Shown here: in pieces, positions 61,421 to 64,000 of the stretch
Layout: each line of letters opens with the position of its first letter
Numbering within the stretch: the stretch's first letter is position 1
From: Paraburkholderia acidicola
GTDB lineage: Bacteria > Pseudomonadota > Gammaproteobacteria > Burkholderiales > Burkholderiaceae
Direction: 5' to 3'
Assembly (NCBI RefSeq): GCF_002362315.1
Contig: NZ_MTZV01000006.1
Coordinates: 806,001 to 870,000, forward strand
DNA length: 64,000 bases
The notes under the pieces: model-generated
What the model was told of the DNA's origin: nothing
The model's input: only the letters and a program-made list of their open reading frames with translations
Database searches by the model: none
Program-made: the position numbers and the translations under genes

Positions 61421-64000
61421 TCAACGGCTCGGCGGATCCGGATTCAACACCACCGTCTGGCCCGCGAAAATCAGATCGGGGTTCGCGTCGAAGCCGGGGT
61501 TCAACTGCAGTAGCTGTTCGAGTGCTGTCTCCACCTCGGCGTTGTGCCCTTGCGCTTCTGCGGTTGCGACCTGCCCGGCTGACAGGATTTCGCGTAGATG
61601 ATCGTCGCTGATCGTCCACAGCGAATCGTCGCGTTGCACGGTGTAGGTGAGCGGGCTTGCACCGTTTGGGTTGGTCGAGCCGACATGCGAGCCGGTACCT
61701 CCGTTTGGGGTCGATCCATTGCCGGTCTTCTGGCCGCCGGGCGAAGCCGTTGGCGACGGGTTGCTCGACGAAGCGCCCGGTGATGGAGAACTCGTCGGTG
61801 AAGCACCCGTTGGTGAAGCACCCGTCGGTGAAGCACCCGTCGGTGAAGCACCCGCTGGCGACGAACCCGTCGGTGAAGCGCCAGTCGTCGGTGAAACAGG
61901 ACTCGTCGGCGAACCACCCGGCGTCCCCGTGCCACCCGAACCAGGCGGCGTCGGCCGATGCTTCGCGTCCTTCTTCGCCTGGGCGAGAATCAGCCCGGCC
62001 ACACCAAGCCCGATGAGCCCGAACGATGCGCCAACCGTGAGCTTCGGAATGACGCGCGGCGCTTCGACCACACCGCTCTCTTCCGATCGCGGTCCGGCCA
62101 ACTCGACACGCATCGCGACGCGTGAAATCCGAACCGTCGCATACGAGACACCGAACGCGGCCGCCGCCATCGCGCCTTCCGCGATTTTCAGCCCCAGGGT
62201 CGGCGCGGTCACACCGAGGAATACCGACTGCGCGGTCAGCATCGTGTTACCCGCCGCGATTGCCGGCCAGCCCACGAGGTTCATCGTCTTGCGCACGAAC
62301 GTGAGTTCGGTGAAGTTCTTGCGCGCGAGCCCGCTGATACCGCCCACCAGTTGATACGCAGTGAACAGCGTATTGCCGACCAGCAGCAGCGGCATCGACC
62401 ACGTGAGCCCGCCGTGGATCGAGTTGAGCACGCCCTCGCTGTACGCGAACGCCGTCGCAAGCGACAACACCGCGCCGGTACGCGTCGCGAAGTTGGTCGG
62501 CTCGAGCGTGCCGCTCGATACCCCCGTCTGCTGATCGACGCGCGGCGACATGCTCGATGCTTCGCCCATCACGAACGTCTGCCGCGCAGCCGCGTCTTCG
62601 CCGTTGTCGACGTTCACCGGCATCAGTTGCCCCATCGCCGCCGAAGCGCGGACCTCGCCGAGCACCTGCACCGCTCCCTCCGCGCGCGCAGGATCGAGAC
62701 CTGCGCTCGCGATGTTGCGTGTGAGCCGCTTCTGCTGAAGCGTCATCAGCCCACGCGACCAGCGGCCGAGCAACGACTGCTCCTGAACCACCTCGGTAGT
62801 CTTGCGGTTGAGCTGCGTGCTCGCCACTTTCAGATCCGACGCCAGCGCGCGTACGAGCAACGCGCCCGCCGTGGCGGCGGGCGTAATCAGGTCGAAGCGC
62901 AACGCGGTGATACCGAGCGCCACGATGGCGGCCGCGCTCGCGCCAAGGCTGACGACGATCGCGATGTTGCGCCGCTCGCTGGTCTCGCGTACCGAGGCAC
63001 CGTTCTCGGCCTGAACACGGTCGACCCGATCGATGTCCGCCATCTTGATCAGCTGATAGGCAAGCGTCCGGCCGCCGGCCAGCGCAATGTCGTGTCCAGC
63101 CTGCATTGCGCCTTCGGTCAGCGGCGCATGGCCATGGTCTGTGCGCCACGTCTGCAGGAGCTCGAGTTCCGTCTTGTTGAACGGTCGGCCGTTGAGCATC
63201 TGCGTCGCAGCCTCGCGGCTGGTCTGCAACAGGGCTGCGTTGTGCGTGTAGACGTCATTCAGATAGCTGCCAGGCGCACCCGGCCCGCTCGTCGCGGGAT
63301 CGGGTATCGCGGCACCGGTGACCGTGGGGTCCGGCGTGCTTGCCGATGGAATCCCCTGCTTGCTATCGATCATCGCAGCCAGCTTGCTGTGATCGAACGC
63401 GTCGGCGATCTCGCCATCGGTCACCGAGCCGTCGAGTACGGCCGGCGCGAGCAGACGAATCGTCTCAGGTCCTTCGTTGGCGGGATCTGCCGGCGACACG
63501 CCCGCTGCGCGCGCCTGGGTGATGATGTCCTTGCCATTCCACACGTCGGTGGGTGGGTCTCCATCAGGATGCACACCCGGATGGGCCTGCTCGTAGGCCG
63601 CCTTCCACTTCCCGAGTTGTTCCTGACGATCTTTGGGCAGCGAATCGTAATAGGCTCGCACCGCCGGATCCTGACTCGCGATCGACTGGTAACGGAACCA
63701 CGCCCAGCCTCCCACGCTGCGCTCGACCACGTCATGCGCAATGCCACCTGCGTACCGGTTCAGCGTAAGCGGGTCGTTGGCCGAGAGATCGCGCAGCAAT
63801 CCTTGCTCGTAGCCCCACGGTGCGCTCGCCTGGATCAGCGACTGCGAATTCACCTGGTCGCCGCCATACATGGTCCGGTGCTGCTGCAGGATGCGCATCA
63901 ACGCCTCCCGCATTTGCGGGTCGAGGTGCGTGCCCTGCTTGACCGGATACCACGAGTCGTCGCTCAGTACGTGGTTCAGCAGCGGATTGCGCAGAATCCA
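61421..64000 (-). CDS. Large T3SS-linked protein with C-terminal LysM-like domain (5' end cut by window)
   Basis: At least 859 aa are in the window, and the frame stays open past base 64000, so the N-terminus is missing. It has two hydrophobic segments (around 62930, RRNIAIVVSLGASAAAIVALG; and around 62020, LTVGASFGLIGLGVAGLILA), a proline-rich GASPT repeat linker, and a C-terminal LysM-like module (YTVQRDDSLWTISDDHLREI ... LNPGFDANPDLIFAGQTVVLNP). Together with its position beyond the transglycosylase this suggests a translocator or large secreted protein, perhaps of the HrpK type; that is inference. It converges with the sctQ operon. Confidence 0.7.
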   Translation of the reverse strand, partial: WILRNPLLNHVLSDDSWYPVKQGTHLDPQMREALMRILQQHRTMYGGDQVNSQSLIQASAPWGYEQGLLRDLSANDPLTLNRYAGGIAHDVVERSVGGWAWFRYQSIASQDPAVRAYYDSLPKDRQEQLGKWKAAYEQAHPGVHPDGDPPTDVWNGKDIITQARAAGVSPADPANEGPETIRLLAPAVLDGSVTDGEIADAFDHSKLAAMIDSKQGIPSASTPDPTVTGAAIPDPATSGPGAPGSYLNDVYTHNAALLQTSREAATQMLNGRPFNKTELELLQTWRTDHGHAPLTEGAMQAGHDIALAGGRTLAYQLIKMADIDRVDRVQAENGASVRETSERRNIAIVVSLGASAAAIVALGITALRFDLITPAATAGALLVRALASDLKVASTQLNRKTTEVVQEQSLLGRWSRGLMTLQQKRLTRNIASAGLDPARAEGAVQVLGEVRASAAMGQLMPVNVDNGEDAAARQTFVMGEASSMSPRVDQQTGVSSGTLEPTNFATRTGAVLSLATAFAYSEGVLNSIHGGLTWSMPLLLVGNTLFTAYQLVGGISGLARKNFTELTFVRKTMNLVGWPAIAAGNTMLTAQSVFLGVTAPTLGLKIAEGAMAAAAFGVSYATVRISRVAMRVELAGPRSEESGVVEAPRVIPKLTVGASFGLIGLGVAGLILAQAKKDAKHRPTPPGSGGTGTPGGSPTSPVSPTTGASPTGSSPAGASPTGASPTGASPTGASPTSSPSPGASSSNPSPTASPGGQKTGNGSTPNGGTGSHVGSTNPNGASPLTYTVQRDDSLWTISDDHLREILSAGQVATAEAQGHNAEVETALEQLLQLNPGFDANPDLIFAGQTVVLNPDPPSR
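61797..61886 (-). repeat. 15-bp minisatellite in the LysM-tailed gene
   Basis: Six 15-bp units (GGTGAAGCACCCGTC type) in tandem at 61797, 61812, 61827, 61842, 61857 and 61872, the first four nearly identical. On the minus strand they code for PTGAS-type repeats. Confidence 0.88.

Overview
The window looks like chromosomal DNA of a Burkholderia/Paraburkholderia-type betaproteobacterium. The basis is high GC with GC-rich third codon positions, many LysR, AraC, TetR and LuxR regulators, a sigma-54 gene with a long acidic insert, a PadR/HAAS pair, and a type III secretion (T3SS) locus of betaproteobacterial type. No tRNA, rRNA, CRISPR array, prophage or intact insertion sequence was seen.

Layout. 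1-1417 is the start of a sugar-type ABC ATPase that runs off the left edge. 1.7-19.2 kb is ordinary accessory metabolism: a sterol-desaturase-type hydroxylase with a YebB-like papain-fold protein, an XRE regulator, an arginase-fold protein, a CDF transporter, an SDR/VOC pair beside a LysR, a MOSC protein, a group with a Fur-box-like sequence (nitroreductase, unknown, degenerate phosphopantetheinyl transferase), a translationally coupled three-gene SDR operon next to a TetR gene, an isoprenylcysteine-methyltransferase-like membrane protein, a two-domain carboxymuconolactone decarboxylase (CMD) protein divergent from a LysR, and a DHA2 efflux pump. 19.2-28.8 kb holds an MscS channel, rpoN behind a near-consensus sigma-54 promoter of its own, a group of small stress or envelope proteins (BON, DUF2383-like, glycine-zipper, lipoprotein), a HAD phosphatase, and an AraC/AhpD-like pair. 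28.8-38.9 kb holds a large di-haem lipoprotein, an aldo/keto reductase, a type V autotransporter, a polytopic membrane protein and a PadR/HAAS envelope-sensing pair. 39.1-40.3 kb is a small, more AT-rich module encoding mobile mystery proteins A (HTH) and B (Fic). 40.4-43.8 kb is an MFS carrier plus DUF1445 hydro-lyase unit divergent from a LysR.

From 43.9 kb to the right edge is a compact T3SS. One long minus-strand operon reads sctV-S-C-D-(67-aa ORF)-I-J-K-L-N-O-T-U, mostly with overlapping or nearly abutting genes. A plus-strand operon reads luxR2-sctQ-sctR-lytic transglycosylase. Two paralogous LuxR-type regulators without a luxI sit at the far end (luxR1) and in the middle (luxR2) of the locus. 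The bidirectional promoter region between sctV and luxR2 has two adjacent perfect inverted repeats. At the right edge a very large LysM-tailed protein, convergent with the plus operon, is a candidate secreted or translocator protein.

The most unusual points are: SctU has YSAR where the self-cleaving NPTH motif should be; there is no recognisable needle gene apart from an unknown 67-aa ORF in the needle slot; rpoN probably transcribes itself; several enzyme homologues have lost catalytic residues (phosphopantetheinyl transferase-like, SDR at 6 kb, arginase-fold protein); and the mobile-mystery Fic module carries operator-like repeats.
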